NCBI RefSeq assembly: GCF_000518745.1
Contig: NZ_KI912487.1
Location: forward strand, 764,133 to 828,132
Reading direction: 5' to 3'
Length of the DNA: 64,000 nt
Origin: Phaseolibacter flectens ATCC 12775
Lineage (GTDB): Bacteria > Pseudomonadota > Gammaproteobacteria > Enterobacterales > Enterobacteriaceae
The notes under the pieces are model-generated. The model searched no databases. It saw nothing but the letters and a program-made list of their open reading frames with translations, and was not told the DNA's origin. Made by a program: the position numbers and the translations under genes. Position 1 is the stretch's first letter, and each line of letters opens with the position of its first letter. Below are positions 8,603 to 16,782 of this stretch, in pieces.

Positions 8603-9115
8603 TCAACTTGGTAAGTCTTGCATGCACCATTGTAGCTCCCTCCCCCTTCGAGCCAGTAAAGCTTGACTCTTTACTCCCTTAATATAAATCCAGCGAGGTA
8701 GCTGTCGACAAGCCTGCCGCCATTGACCTTGATTAGTCAGTATCAGCATCCTTGAATGACAAACTTGCCCGGCTCCCACATTAAAACCCAAAGAAATCAG
8801 CATATCCATCACTGACTGGGGAGGCTTCACTTTCAGACAGGTCGCCAAGCGCTGCTGAACAATCAAAATATTGCTGATTAAATCCGCCGCAGCTTGCCGT
8901 TCATTAATGATGTGCCTAGGTACAACGCCAGCCGTATTACCGATACCATTAGTCCAGGTGCCAGCGGTGCATTGATAGGGTTTTAAACGGCATCCTTCAG
9001 CATTTGCTAATAATTCTAATCCCTTAGGGGATATCTGTAACTGATGAAAACCAATTAAACCGCTCATTAACGAAAGAACCACTGAGACGACACACCGTTT
9101 AACGTTTGAGTTCAT
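8603..9115 (-). CDS. Phage endolysin (lysozyme, GH24), probable SAR type
   Basis: The 170-residue protein starts MNSNVKRCVVSVVLSLMSGL; the N-terminal hydrophobic segment (residues ~8-25) resembles the signal-anchor-release segments of P21-type lysozymes, so it may reach the periplasm by Sec without a lytic holin lesion. The catalytic region has EGCRLKPYQCTAGTWTNGIGNT, with the glutamate of the E-8-C/D-5-T pattern and cysteine in place of aspartate, as in R21-like enzymes. It degrades murein to release the tail particles or phage. The start, 7 bp after AAGGAG, overlaps the holin gene by 17 bp. Confidence 0.88.
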   Translation of the reverse strand: MNSNVKRCVVSVVLSLMSGLIGFHQLQISPKGLELLANAEGCRLKPYQCTAGTWTNGIGNTAGVVPRHIINERQAAADLISNILIVQQRLATCLKVKPPQSVMDMLISLGFNVGAGQVCHSRMLILTNQGQWRQACRQLPRWIYIKGVKSQALLARRGRELQWCMQDLPS

Positions 9116-9332
9116 CCAGATGCTCCTTAGTGATTTTACCCTCACTGAGTAACTGCAGAGCACGACGCCGATAATGCCAGTTTATCAATAGCCTACATAT
9201 ATTGATTAAACACATAACGACACCCAGCACGATGCCTGTTACTGTGGCTGTATCCTGTAAAGAAAAATGCCCCAATCTCGCCATAAGTAATGCGGTACTG
9301 TAAGTGACCCATGAGCTGACTTTCTCCAACAT
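9099..9332 (-). CDS. Phage holin
   Basis: A 77-residue membrane protein with one or two hydrophobic segments (TYSTALLMARLGHF and TATVTGIVLGVVMCLINICRLL) and a charged C-terminus (ALQLLSEGKITKEHLDELKR). Size, topology and position between tail gene X and the endolysin identify it as a holin of the small S21/P2 type. It would permeabilise the inner membrane at the end of the lytic programme. The exact holin family was not determined. Confidence 0.8.
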   Translation of the reverse strand: MLEKVSSWVTYSTALLMARLGHFSLQDTATVTGIVLGVVMCLINICRLLINWHYRRRALQLLSEGKITKEHLDELKR

Positions 9333-9335
9333 AAT

Positions 9336-9539
9336 TTACTCCCATAGGCGCAACGTTTTGGTCGTAACAGCCGGCGTCAATTCAGGAAGTTCAACTAAAA
9401 TTCCATGAGGTAAAATAGGACCCAAATCAGCCAGTCCATGATTCACCATTAATACTTGCTCAGTCATACCACGGGTGTAACCGTAATGCCGCCATATCAA
9501 GGCATCCAGTGTCTCATTTTGTTGTGTTCTGACTTTCAT
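9336..9539 (-). CDS. Phage tail protein X (gpX)
   Basis: The 67-residue protein matches P2 gpX in length and pattern: MKVRTQQNETLDALIWRHYG, VLMVNHGLADLGPILPHG and VELPEL. This is a LysM-like fold. GpX is needed for tail formation and its gene always follows gpL in P2-like phages, as here. The gene is 3 bp upstream of the holin. Confidence 0.92.
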   Translation of the reverse strand: MKVRTQQNETLDALIWRHYGYTRGMTEQVLMVNHGLADLGPILPHGILVELPELTPAVTTKTLRLWE

Positions 9540-9550
9540 ACATTCTCCTC

Positions 9551-9988
9551 CTATTTTGATACAAGGATCCGATACAGTGCCATGCGAATAATAGACATAT
9601 ACCGCTCATCTGGCCGATGACGCATATTGCCTTGCTGAGACTGATATGCATTAACTAAACCATAGCGCTGCTCATATAACATGCAGGTCCAAGCCTCAAC
9701 TGCATGGTAATAGTAATAAATTTTCTCACTGATCCCACCAAGCTGAGGTGCGGGCACATCATTGAGATGATTACAGCCGCCAATTTCCTGCCATTGCCGC
9801 CATTCACTTAGCTCAGCGTTAATCCCTGATATTGCTAATAGGGCCAATTGTCGAAGCGTGCTTGGATTAATATCGCCCTGTTTTTTCAACTCAGTAAAAT
9901 AATTACCGAGATCAATATCTGGCCAAAAAGAATTATTTAAAATAATCCACTCATTTTGTGCAGCTGAACTGGATGAAACAAAATACAA
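9551..9988 (-). CDS. Phage head completion/stabilisation protein L (gpL)
   Basis: The 145-residue protein contains NNSFWPDIDLGNYF near the N-terminus, a long helical ALLAISGINAELSEWRQWQ and a C-terminal half with YHAVEAWTCMLYEQRYG, which are features of P2 gpL. In P2, gpL closes the capsid to tail connection. Here it is the first gene of the module and nothing resembling portal, scaffold, capsid or terminase lies upstream. A head protein kept in an apparently headless locus suggests either a second role as tail cap or a deletion that ended just before gpL. Confidence 0.85.
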   Translation of the reverse strand: MYFVSSSSAAQNEWIILNNSFWPDIDLGNYFTELKKQGDINPSTLRQLALLAISGINAELSEWRQWQEIGGCNHLNDVPAPQLGGISEKIYYYYHAVEAWTCMLYEQRYGLVNAYQSQQGNMRHRPDERYMSIIRMALYRILVSK

Positions 9989-10645
9989 AATTGTCTCCTT
10001 ACAGGTTATCGAGCATTGATGACCAAGATATTTGGGTTAATTCATCTCTGACCTCTCACCTGAATACGACATTTTCGGCTGGATTAAGCGCTAATCAAAC
10101 AGCACGATAAATGGATGCTTAGTATTTAAATTAATATCATTACAACGATCAGTCGTTATCAGGAAAAACTTAACCGTGGTAATACCAATATGACAACTCA
10201 ACAGTAAAAACTTACATAGAGTGATATCACTTAGGGTGCCAAGGAATGGATAAAGGAGCAATGTTTAGATATTGTGTTATCGGACACACAAGAAAAAAAC
10301 GTTAATTATTAGTATGTCGTGCAGCATTCTGCTTTTTTATAAGAATAGTGACTGGGACATTAACTGAATACACAAGCGAAGATAAAGCGTAATTGTCAGC
10401 CATGGGTGATGGAGACCTTAAAATCCAACGATCCGCTTTATTGTTGTCCTAGGTGTTTTTCATTCAGGAGGCGTGGAGCAACAAAGTGAACAATTTTGAG
10501 GGCAAGCAAAGAAAGAAAAAACACTTAATTTTAATGACCCACAATGCTTTAAAGCAAAATTCCCCGCACAGATTTTTAACTCTGCCGTATTATTTAATGG
10601 TAATATTGCCCACTCTGTTAAAAACACGTTACTAATAGGTTAATA
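9989..10645. other. Intergenic region between tail module and gcd
   Basis: About 650 bp. It must hold the promoter for the minus-strand tail operon and that for the plus-strand gcd gene. An open frame at 10453-10635 on the plus strand (60 residues, basic, no homology recognised) ends 10 bp before gcd and is probably not a gene. I saw no attachment site. Confidence 0.5.
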
Positions 10646-13075
10646 ATGAGCACAACTCCATCCAAACCTTGGTGGCTTAACCTGATATCAATGCTTTTAG
10701 CTTTGATTTTAGCCGCATCAGGTCTATTTTTTGTTATTGAAGGAGCAACATTGCTCTCTCTGCACGGCAGCCCTTATTTCTTAGTCAGTGGCATCATTAT
10801 GCTGTTCAGTATGGTGCAGTTATTTCGTCGACGAGCGTCTGGCGCAATACTTGTCGTCGTTAATGCGATATTCACTTTGCTTTGGGCATTAACTGATGTG
10901 GGACTGCAATTTTGGCCGCTTGTTTCTCGGCTGATGTTCCCTTTCGGTCTTGCGGTTGTTGCCTTACTGATTCTACCCGCTTTACAACATTATCAAGGCA
11001 AACCCGCGGCCCGTAAAAGTGCATGGTCCTTAGCGACGCTATTTATTACGGGGTTGGTGGGGGCGTTGATTAGTATGTTTTTTCCTCACAGTCCGGTCAC
11101 ATTTAACGGCCAAGCCTTACCGTTAGTCCCTGTCAAGCCAGATCAACAACAAAAAAATTGGGATAATTATGGGAATACACCCGGTGGCAGTCGTTTTGTT
11201 GCACTTGATCAAATAACACGTAATAACGTCACCGAACTGAAACCTGCGTGGACCTATCACACCGGAGATATTCCCCTGAGTCCAGACGGTAATGGCGCGG
11301 AAGATCAACAGACGCCTCTGCAAGTTGGCAATACACTTTTTCTGTGCACCCCCCATAACAATGTGATTGCATTAGCAGCCGACTCCGGAAAACAGTTATG
11401 GAAAGCGGAAATCAATGCCCATTCTTCGGTCTGGATGCGTTGCCGTGGTCTTGCCTATTTCGATGTCAACAAACCGCTAGCAACACCTTCGTTACCAGGA
11501 AGCAGTCTTCCTACAGCGGTTCATATCGAGCCAGGCGCGATTTGTCAACGTCGTATATTGATGAATACCATCGATCGTCGGCTGATTGCGCTCGATGCTG
11601 ACACAGGTCGTTTCTGCCCTGAATTTGGTCGACAAGGCAGTGTTAACTTACTGGAAAAAATGGGCGATGCCCCAGATCCTCATTATGTTGTCACCTCAGC
11701 GCCAACCTTAGCGGGTACGACGGTGGTAGTCGGTGGACGCGTTGCTGATAATGTCAGTACCGATATGCCGGGTGGCGTGATCCGAGGTTATGATGTGATA
11801 ACCGGTGCATTACGTTGGTCATTTGATAGCGGACGCCAAGATCCAAACCAATCGCCAGCCAGCGGGCAACATTATATCCGCAGTACCCCCAACTCATGGG
11901 CACCGATGTCATGGGATCCCGATTCTAATACGGTATTTATTCCAATGGGCAGCTCCTCTGTCGATATCTGGGGTGCCAATCGAACAGCATTGGATCATAA
12001 ATATGGCGCTTCCGTACTGGCCGTCGATGCCAATACAGGTAAAGAAAAATGGGTTTATCAAACCGTCCATAATGACTTATGGGATTTTGATCTGCCGATG
12101 CAACCCAGCCTTATCACTTTTACAATGAAGAATGGTAAAAAACAGCCTGCCGTGGTGATCGGCACAAAAGCAGGGCAGATTTATGTGCTGGATCGTCTCA
12201 CGGGCAAACCGCTGACACGAGTGGAAGAGGTGCCGGTTAAACGAGGTAATATTCCTGGTGAACAATACAGTGATACACAACCTCGATCGATCGGTATGCC
12301 GCAAATTGGCGCTCAAACTCTAAAAGAGTCGGATATGTGGGGAGCGACACCCTTTGATCAGCTGATTTGTCGTGTCCAATTCAAATCCATGCGTTATGAG
12401 GGACTCTATACTGCACCAGGTACCGATAAGTCACTGAGTTTTCCTGGATCACTGGGTGGAATGAATTGGGGCAGTTTGTCTACCGATCCCAATAATCACT
12501 ATATTTTTGTCAATGATATGCGCCTCGGACTCTGGCAACAGCTGGTCAAAGCCGATCCTAATGCCGCCGCCGGCAGCAACACGGGCGGAGAAGCCGTCAA
12601 TACAGGTATGGGAGCCGTCCCGATGGCCGGTGCCCCCTATTCAGTGAACAAAAATCGTTTTATGTCACCGCTGGGGATCCCTTGCCAAGCACCACCGTTT
12701 GGTACGCTATCCGCGATAGATATGAATACCCGTAAGATTGTCTGGCAAGTGCCATTAGGGACAGTACAAGATACAGGTCCAATGGGCATTAAAATGAAGT
12801 TGCCGATACCAGTGGGTATGCCTTCTCTGGGCGGCACACTCGCAACCCAAGGAGGATTACTCTTTGTTGCGGGTACTCAAGACTATTATTTGCGAGCATT
12901 TGACAGTTCGACGGGTAAAGAATTGTGGAAAGCAAGATTACCGGTTGGTAGTCAAGGTGGGCCAATCAGTTATCTTTCACCGAAAAACGGTAAGCAGTAT
13001 ATCCTGATCTCTGCCGGTGGCGCTCGCCAATCGCCAGATCGAGGGGATTATGTGATTGCGTATGCGCTACCTTAA
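10646..13075 (+). CDS. gcd: PQQ-dependent membrane glucose dehydrogenase
   Basis: The 809-residue protein matches E. coli Gcd in length (796) and order. Residues 1-135 contain about five membrane segments (LISMLLALILAASGLFFVIEG and following). The periplasmic eight-bladed propeller follows, opening NWDNYGNTPGGSRFVALDQI, with AWTYHTGDIP, EDQQTPLQVGNTLFLCTPHNN and WMRCRGLAYFD. Later blades have HNDLWDFDLPMQPSL and end ISAGGARQSPDRGDYVIAYALP. It oxidises D-glucose to gluconolactone in the periplasm and feeds electrons to ubiquinone; PQQ and Ca/Mg are cofactors. The gene stands alone with its own terminator. PqqF and a gluconate 2-dehydrogenase elsewhere in the window complete the route. Confidence 0.95.
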   Translation: MSTTPSKPWWLNLISMLLALILAASGLFFVIEGATLLSLHGSPYFLVSGIIMLFSMVQLFRRRASGAILVVVNAIFTLLWALTDVGLQFWPLVSRLMFPFGLAVVALLILPALQHYQGKPAARKSAWSLATLFITGLVGALISMFFPHSPVTFNGQALPLVPVKPDQQQKNWDNYGNTPGGSRFVALDQITRNNVTELKPAWTYHTGDIPLSPDGNGAEDQQTPLQVGNTLFLCTPHNNVIALAADSGKQLWKAEINAHSSVWMRCRGLAYFDVNKPLATPSLPGSSLPTAVHIEPGAICQRRILMNTIDRRLIALDADTGRFCPEFGRQGSVNLLEKMGDAPDPHYVVTSAPTLAGTTVVVGGRVADNVSTDMPGGVIRGYDVITGALRWSFDSGRQDPNQSPASGQHYIRSTPNSWAPMSWDPDSNTVFIPMGSSSVDIWGANRTALDHKYGASVLAVDANTGKEKWVYQTVHNDLWDFDLPMQPSLITFTMKNGKKQPAVVIGTKAGQIYVLDRLTGKPLTRVEEVPVKRGNIPGEQYSDTQPRSIGMPQIGAQTLKESDMWGATPFDQLICRVQFKSMRYEGLYTAPGTDKSLSFPGSLGGMNWGSLSTDPNNHYIFVNDMRLGLWQQLVKADPNAAAGSNTGGEAVNTGMGAVPMAGAPYSVNKNRFMSPLGIPCQAPPFGTLSAIDMNTRKIVWQVPLGTVQDTGPMGIKMKLPIPVGMPSLGGTLATQGGLLFVAGTQDYYLRAFDSSTGKELWKARLPVGSQGGPISYLSPKNGKQYILISAGGARQSPDRGDYVIAYALP

Positions 13076-13092
13076 TTAATTATTTTCTCCCA

Positions 13093-13130
13093 AAAGGCCA
13101 GCCCATATAACATGAACTGGCCTTTTTTTT
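13093..13130 (+). terminator. Rho-independent terminator of gcd
   Basis: A 9-bp stem (AAAGGCCAG / CTGGCCTTT) with a 15-nt loop ends in a run of ten T, 17 bp after the gcd stop codon. Confidence 0.85.
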
Positions 13131-13269
13131 AGAGCTATCTTAGCCCACCTGACATTTATCGCCATCTGCCTCATGATCGTGTCATTTCATTGGTCAACAT
13201 GGATATGCACGTCGTCAACATCCTATAATGGCAATCGCTCAATGAAAGGTTGGGCCCTCGATCTACCGA

Positions 13270-14025
13270 CTAAAAATACTTAGCAATCAATGCGGATAAA
13301 ATTGCATCGGTTTCTTTATCCAGTATACCATCATAATTCTCGGCCCTAAAATGAAGCTGAAAGGCACGAACTAGATTTTTAAACCCAGCATCCGTATCCG
13401 AACCCGCAGTGTTATAACCATACTTTTTCAGTTTAGTGATAAAGTCAGCGTTGGTGGGTTGAGATTTATCTTCTTCAAAACCTTTTTTAGTCTCTTCATC
13501 GTACCAAGCACCGACACCGGCCTCATACAATTTTTTCCACGGAAACTGTGGACCCGGATCACTTTTGCGACCTGGGGTAATATCACTGTGCCCCACAACA
13601 TTCACGGGTTTGATATCAGGGTAACGCTGAATAATATTTAAGGCTAACTGTTGCACGGCTTCGATTTGAATATCATTGTAGGGAGGGAAATTAAATTTCC
13701 CATCACTCTCAGTCGCTTGATTAACGATTTCAATACCAATAGACGTATCATTCAAATTGCTGCGACCAGCCCATTGGCTGACCCCGGCATGCCAAGCTCG
13801 TTCATTTTCATCCACCATATTAAAGATACGCATGTCTTTAAATCCGGCATCCAGATAGGTTTGTTCAGTCGGATCGGGAACAAGGTAATGGACACTGACA
13901 GCAGAACCCGTTAACTCTGTCACAGAGGATTTGAAATTGCCCGCAGTATAATGCATAACGAGAAAACGAACACGATGATTATACCCTTTAACTGAACGGT
14001 AGCTGTTATAGTCTATTTTATACAT
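13270..14025 (-). CDS. N-acetylmuramoyl-L-alanine amidase, AmiD/Amidase_2 type
   Basis: The 251-residue protein has an Amidase_2 domain (residues ~15-170): FLVMHYTAGNF with the first zinc histidine, VSVHYLVP, RAWHAGVSQW, SIGIEIVN and VVGHSDITPGRKSDPG with the second histidine and aspartate. Residues ~185-250 form a peptidoglycan-binding-like domain (FITKLKKYGY, VRAFQLHFRAENYDGILDKET). It cleaves the amide bond between MurNAc and L-Ala. E. coli AmiD is an outer-membrane lipoprotein, but this protein starts MYKIDYNSYRSV without signal peptide or lipobox. It could act on recycled muropeptides in the cytoplasm or leave the cell by another route. The start at 14025 fits AAGGA better than the ATG at 14031. 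Confidence 0.9.
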   Translation of the reverse strand: MYKIDYNSYRSVKGYNHRVRFLVMHYTAGNFKSSVTELTGSAVSVHYLVPDPTEQTYLDAGFKDMRIFNMVDENERAWHAGVSQWAGRSNLNDTSIGIEIVNQATESDGKFNFPPYNDIQIEAVQQLALNIIQRYPDIKPVNVVGHSDITPGRKSDPGPQFPWKKLYEAGVGAWYDEETKKGFEEDKSQPTNADFITKLKKYGYNTAGSDTDAGFKNLVRAFQLHFRAENYDGILDKETDAILSALIAKYF

Positions 14026-14542
14026 ATACATTCCTTAATATTTTATATTATTTGGAATCAATCTCATTAAGCAAGACTAATCAAAATGGTCCCATTATTG
14101 ATAAAAAATCGATGTGTAATAAAGCAGGCTCACAATGTTAATTTTGCGCTGACATTATCAACCCAGGACACGAGATAACAATAATTTATAATATTACAAA
14201 ACAAAAGCATTTTATTACTCAGCATGTGTTTTTTTTTAAAAAAAAGCATGAACTTAATGCCGATCACAAATTTAAATTATTTACAATTACAACAGTGACT
14301 TAATTAAAAATTAATGATATGCACAAAGTAATAATAAAAAAACACATAAATAATCATAAATAAAATCAAAACCTTTATTGGGATTTTATTAAATAATTAG
14401 ATACTAATAAACAAATTGTGATTATCACATCTGTATTAATAACATCAATTTGATGAGCAACGACAGGCTATTGTCTTCCATGTTGCCTGCGGACTGATAA
14501 TTTAGTCCGCAAACAGCCTTGGTTGCCTTCAATGGTATACGT
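14026..14542. other. AT-rich intergenic region
   Basis: About 500 bp of very AT-rich DNA between the amidase and the avrB-like gene. No coding potential is visible. An 8-bp inverted repeat (TGCGGACT / AGTCCGCA, 14488-14511) lies downstream of the avrB-like gene and may stabilise its transcript end, but it has no T run. Confidence 0.5.
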
Positions 14543-15511
14543 CTAATGATCCAAAAAATGTTGATAATTTTTGACAAAGTCTTTGCGTCGGGTGGTCATG
14601 GCCTCGAGATCGGCTAATATGCCCTGCTTCATCGGTGGTAAATCAAGCCCTCTCGCCTGTGCCAAGGCTCTAACACATAATTCTGTTTTCGCCGCACTGC
14701 CTCGATGATCCGGCATGGCATTCGCCATCCACCAATGAATATTAGCCAGATGTTTCATGACCTGTTCTTTAGACAGTGACGGATCGATAGCTTGGGTGAA
14801 AAGGCTTGCCACATGTTGTTTAATGGCAGCAACATCCGTTGAAAATGTGTGGCGAATAAAAAAAGGCTCATCCAAATCCAGATTGCGAAAATGTGAGTAA
14901 CGCGCATCCTCTCTGCTAGCATGAAGATCGGTACTAAGTACCACCGTTGAAAGCAACAAATCTTCATCATGTAATTTTTCTCTGAGAGGAAACTCCAAGC
15001 TATGACTCCCATCAACATTTTCAGCTAATTCACCATCATTCCGATGATTAAATCGTTGTTTGATATAGGCATAGGGACCGGCTAACGGGGTGGTTGCGGT
15101 ATGATTTAATGTAGGAAAACGTTCGTCACCAAAAGTTTCTTCATCACCGCCTGATATCGCCACTCGCCAGTCTCTCGCTTTATCCCACAAGGTATCGAAA
15201 TCTGCCACACGTCCTTTCGCAATCGCCTCACCCAAGCGACGGCTTTCTTGCCAAAAAGCCTGCCCGTATTCCATTTGTGAACTGAGATGTTCACGATTGT
15301 ATTGCGGATCAGGCCAACGAGCGACACCGACTAGACACTGTTGGTGATAGCTTAATCGCGGTGATTGTGGTCCAACTAAACCAGTATAATGGCCGTCTTG
15401 TGAACTTGACTCAGAGACCGCATGGCTTTCTGACGATCGTGCTGAATGCTGACTGCCTGAATAAGCATACTCTGAAGATAACGTTTGTGGTTTGGAACTA
15501 ATACATCCCAT
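14543..15511 (-). CDS. avrB: AvrB-family type III effector
   Basis: The 322-residue protein matches Pseudomonas syringae AvrB (321) along its length. Shared landmarks, from memory of AvrB, are the acylation signal MGCISSK at the N-terminus (AvrB MGCVSSK), CLVGVARWPD at residues 59-68 (AvrB CLIGAARWPD), HWWMANAMPDHRGSAAKTE at 259-277 (AvrB HWWAASAMPDQRGSAAKAE) and the C-terminal ADLEAM...FVKNYQHFLD. R270 and D301 keep the spacing of AvrB R266 and D297, residues needed for activity. AvrB has a Fido fold, targets RIN4 at the plant plasma membrane and has been reported to be a rhamnosyltransferase. Gly2 and Cys3 predict myristoylation and palmitoylation in a eukaryotic host. TAGGAGG precedes the ATG, and a hrp box lies 30 bp further up. 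Confidence 0.93.
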   Translation of the reverse strand: MGCISSKPQTLSSEYAYSGSQHSARSSESHAVSESSSQDGHYTGLVGPQSPRLSYHQQCLVGVARWPDPQYNREHLSSQMEYGQAFWQESRRLGEAIAKGRVADFDTLWDKARDWRVAISGGDEETFGDERFPTLNHTATTPLAGPYAYIKQRFNHRNDGELAENVDGSHSLEFPLREKLHDEDLLLSTVVLSTDLHASREDARYSHFRNLDLDEPFFIRHTFSTDVAAIKQHVASLFTQAIDPSLSKEQVMKHLANIHWWMANAMPDHRGSAAKTELCVRALAQARGLDLPPMKQGILADLEAMTTRRKDFVKNYQHFLDH

Positions 15512-15816
15512 ATTGCCTCCTAAAAATATTGACGTTTCATCTCAGTGGAAAAAAACAGAGAGTCAGTTCCTCCTCACTTAATCTATTAATTTATAAAAAA
15601 TAAATTCGCTCTATACGTTTACAATCAACACATTTTTAAATGACTAAAGAGTAAAATAAATACCATATGAAAAATTAAAAATTCAACTTAATTAATAAAA
15701 GTTCTCATGCGGGACGCAAATCAGTTGATATAGTTTTCAAAGAAGAAATCCAGCAATTTCGAATTTTGCTTTTAATAGCAAAACATACAAACTCAATAGA
15801 TAAAAAAGGAAATGAC
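15512..15816. other. Divergent promoter region of the effector and lipase genes
   Basis: The 305-bp AT-rich spacer contains the hrp box of the avrB-like gene near its left end. No second hrp box facing the lipase was found by eye. Confidence 0.6.
15542..15570 (-). promoter_or_regulatory. hrp box (HrpL-dependent promoter) of avrB-like gene
   Basis: Read on the minus strand the site is GGAACT, a 16-base spacer, then CCACTGA. This fits the HrpL sigma-factor consensus GGAAC(C/T)-N15-17-CCACNNA used by type III effector genes of P. syringae and Erwinia-type bacteria. It ends 30 bp before the ATG and faces the effector. HrpL itself is not in the window. Confidence 0.88.
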
Positions 15817-16722
15817 ATGAGTATCCAACTGGATAATTTTACAAAAGAAACCTCATTGGATGAAAGATATTATTGGCTGACTAGACAAGCGTTGTGGATT
15901 TGTCCCGATACAGAATTACAGAAAAAAACAATTTCCATCGCGTTATTAGTTGGAGGAAAAGATAATACTGGGATGGGTGTTTGGAGCTGGTCTTATGCTT
16001 CTCAAATGCCTAATGACCTTATTTTACCTGCAACCTTAACCTTACCCTACCGTAATACTGGGGATTTAAATGAAGCAGGAAAATATGTCGTCGCCGCAAC
16101 TTGGATTATAAAAAACACGTTGAATACAATTAATAAAAGTATTTCTCTAGTCGGCCACAGTCTTGGAAATATGGCGATTGCGTGGGCACTGCATTACCGT
16201 CCCACCTTTATCGGCAAGACGATCCGTTCATATATTGCATTAAGTGCTGATTTTAAAGGATCATCACAAGCTTTACCTGCAAACACAGCACAGCCTTATC
16301 AATGGCAGACCACAAAACATTCAGAATTTATGAAAAATATTAATTCCACACCGTTTCCTAACGTGTTTTGTTTATCCATTATTTCAAACACGGATGAAAC
16401 CTTGAAAGGCAGAGATCCCCATTATGTTTCTAAGTTTCCTGATGGCACACTAAGAACAAAGGTCGTGACTATACAAAGTGCCATGAAACATAATCGTTAT
16501 ATCAGCCATGTCGATACTCTCGCTGACAGTGGGGCCTATGAGTTAGTACGATCCACTTTACGTTCCATGATCGTTGATCATACTGCGACAAAAGTGAATC
16601 ATTATCCTTTTCTTGAACGTTCAGGATTAGAATCAACCTCACAAAGTGGTAATAATTTATCTCATCGTGGGGATGCCCCATTGGTTGATGCTGAACCAAG
16701 CTCAACGGATCAGATCGTCTAG
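15817..16722 (+). CDS. Lipase-like alpha/beta hydrolase of the Candida antarctica lipase B (CALB) type
   Basis: The 301-residue protein has a serine nucleophile in GHSLGN (Ser115), followed by WALHYRPTFIGKTIRSYIALSADFKGSS, which parallels CALB WGLTFFPSIRSKVDRLMAFAPDYKGT. The acid (Asp193, SNTDETL; CALB SATDEIV) and histidine (His231, HVDTLADSGAYELVRSTLRS; CALB HAGSLTSQFSYVVGRSALRS) occur in the same order and at similar distances. It should hydrolyse esters or lipids. The start at 15817 follows AAAGGA. There is no signal peptide, and the last 50 residues are a polar tail. It lies divergent to the AvrB-like effector, so it may itself be translocated (inference). Family assignment is from memory of CALB. 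Confidence 0.78.
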   Translation: MSIQLDNFTKETSLDERYYWLTRQALWICPDTELQKKTISIALLVGGKDNTGMGVWSWSYASQMPNDLILPATLTLPYRNTGDLNEAGKYVVAATWIIKNTLNTINKSISLVGHSLGNMAIAWALHYRPTFIGKTIRSYIALSADFKGSSQALPANTAQPYQWQTTKHSEFMKNINSTPFPNVFCLSIISNTDETLKGRDPHYVSKFPDGTLRTKVVTIQSAMKHNRYISHVDTLADSGAYELVRSTLRSMIVDHTATKVNHYPFLERSGLESTSQSGNNLSHRGDAPLVDAEPSSTDQIV

Positions 16723-16745
16723 TTATAAAAACGATGCATCATACG

Positions 16746-16782
16746 ATCCAAGCAGGAATTCGGTATATCTGCTTGGATTTTT
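16746..16782 (+). terminator. Rho-independent terminator of the lipase gene
   Basis: A perfect 10-bp stem (ATCCAAGCAG / CTGCTTGGAT) with a 13-nt loop is followed by a T run, starting 24 bp after the lipase stop. Confidence 0.8.

Noticed and set aside
1..10000. Intact P2-like prophage able to form virions
   Set aside because: Capsid, portal, scaffold and terminase genes are missing from their usual place upstream of gpL, and no integrase or attachment site is seen in the window.
10453..10635. Small basic open frame before gcd as a leader peptide gene
   Set aside because: No recognisable ribosome site or family, and codon use is not convincing; it is most likely chance sequence in the promoter region.
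14488..14511. Hairpin TGCGGACT/AGTCCGCA as terminator of the effector gene
   Set aside because: There is no T run on either strand, so it is only mentioned as a possible structure.
14543..15511. Possible Fic-domain (HPFxxGNGR) protein
   Set aside because: The classical Fic motif is absent; similarity is to AvrB, which has a related Fido fold without that motif.
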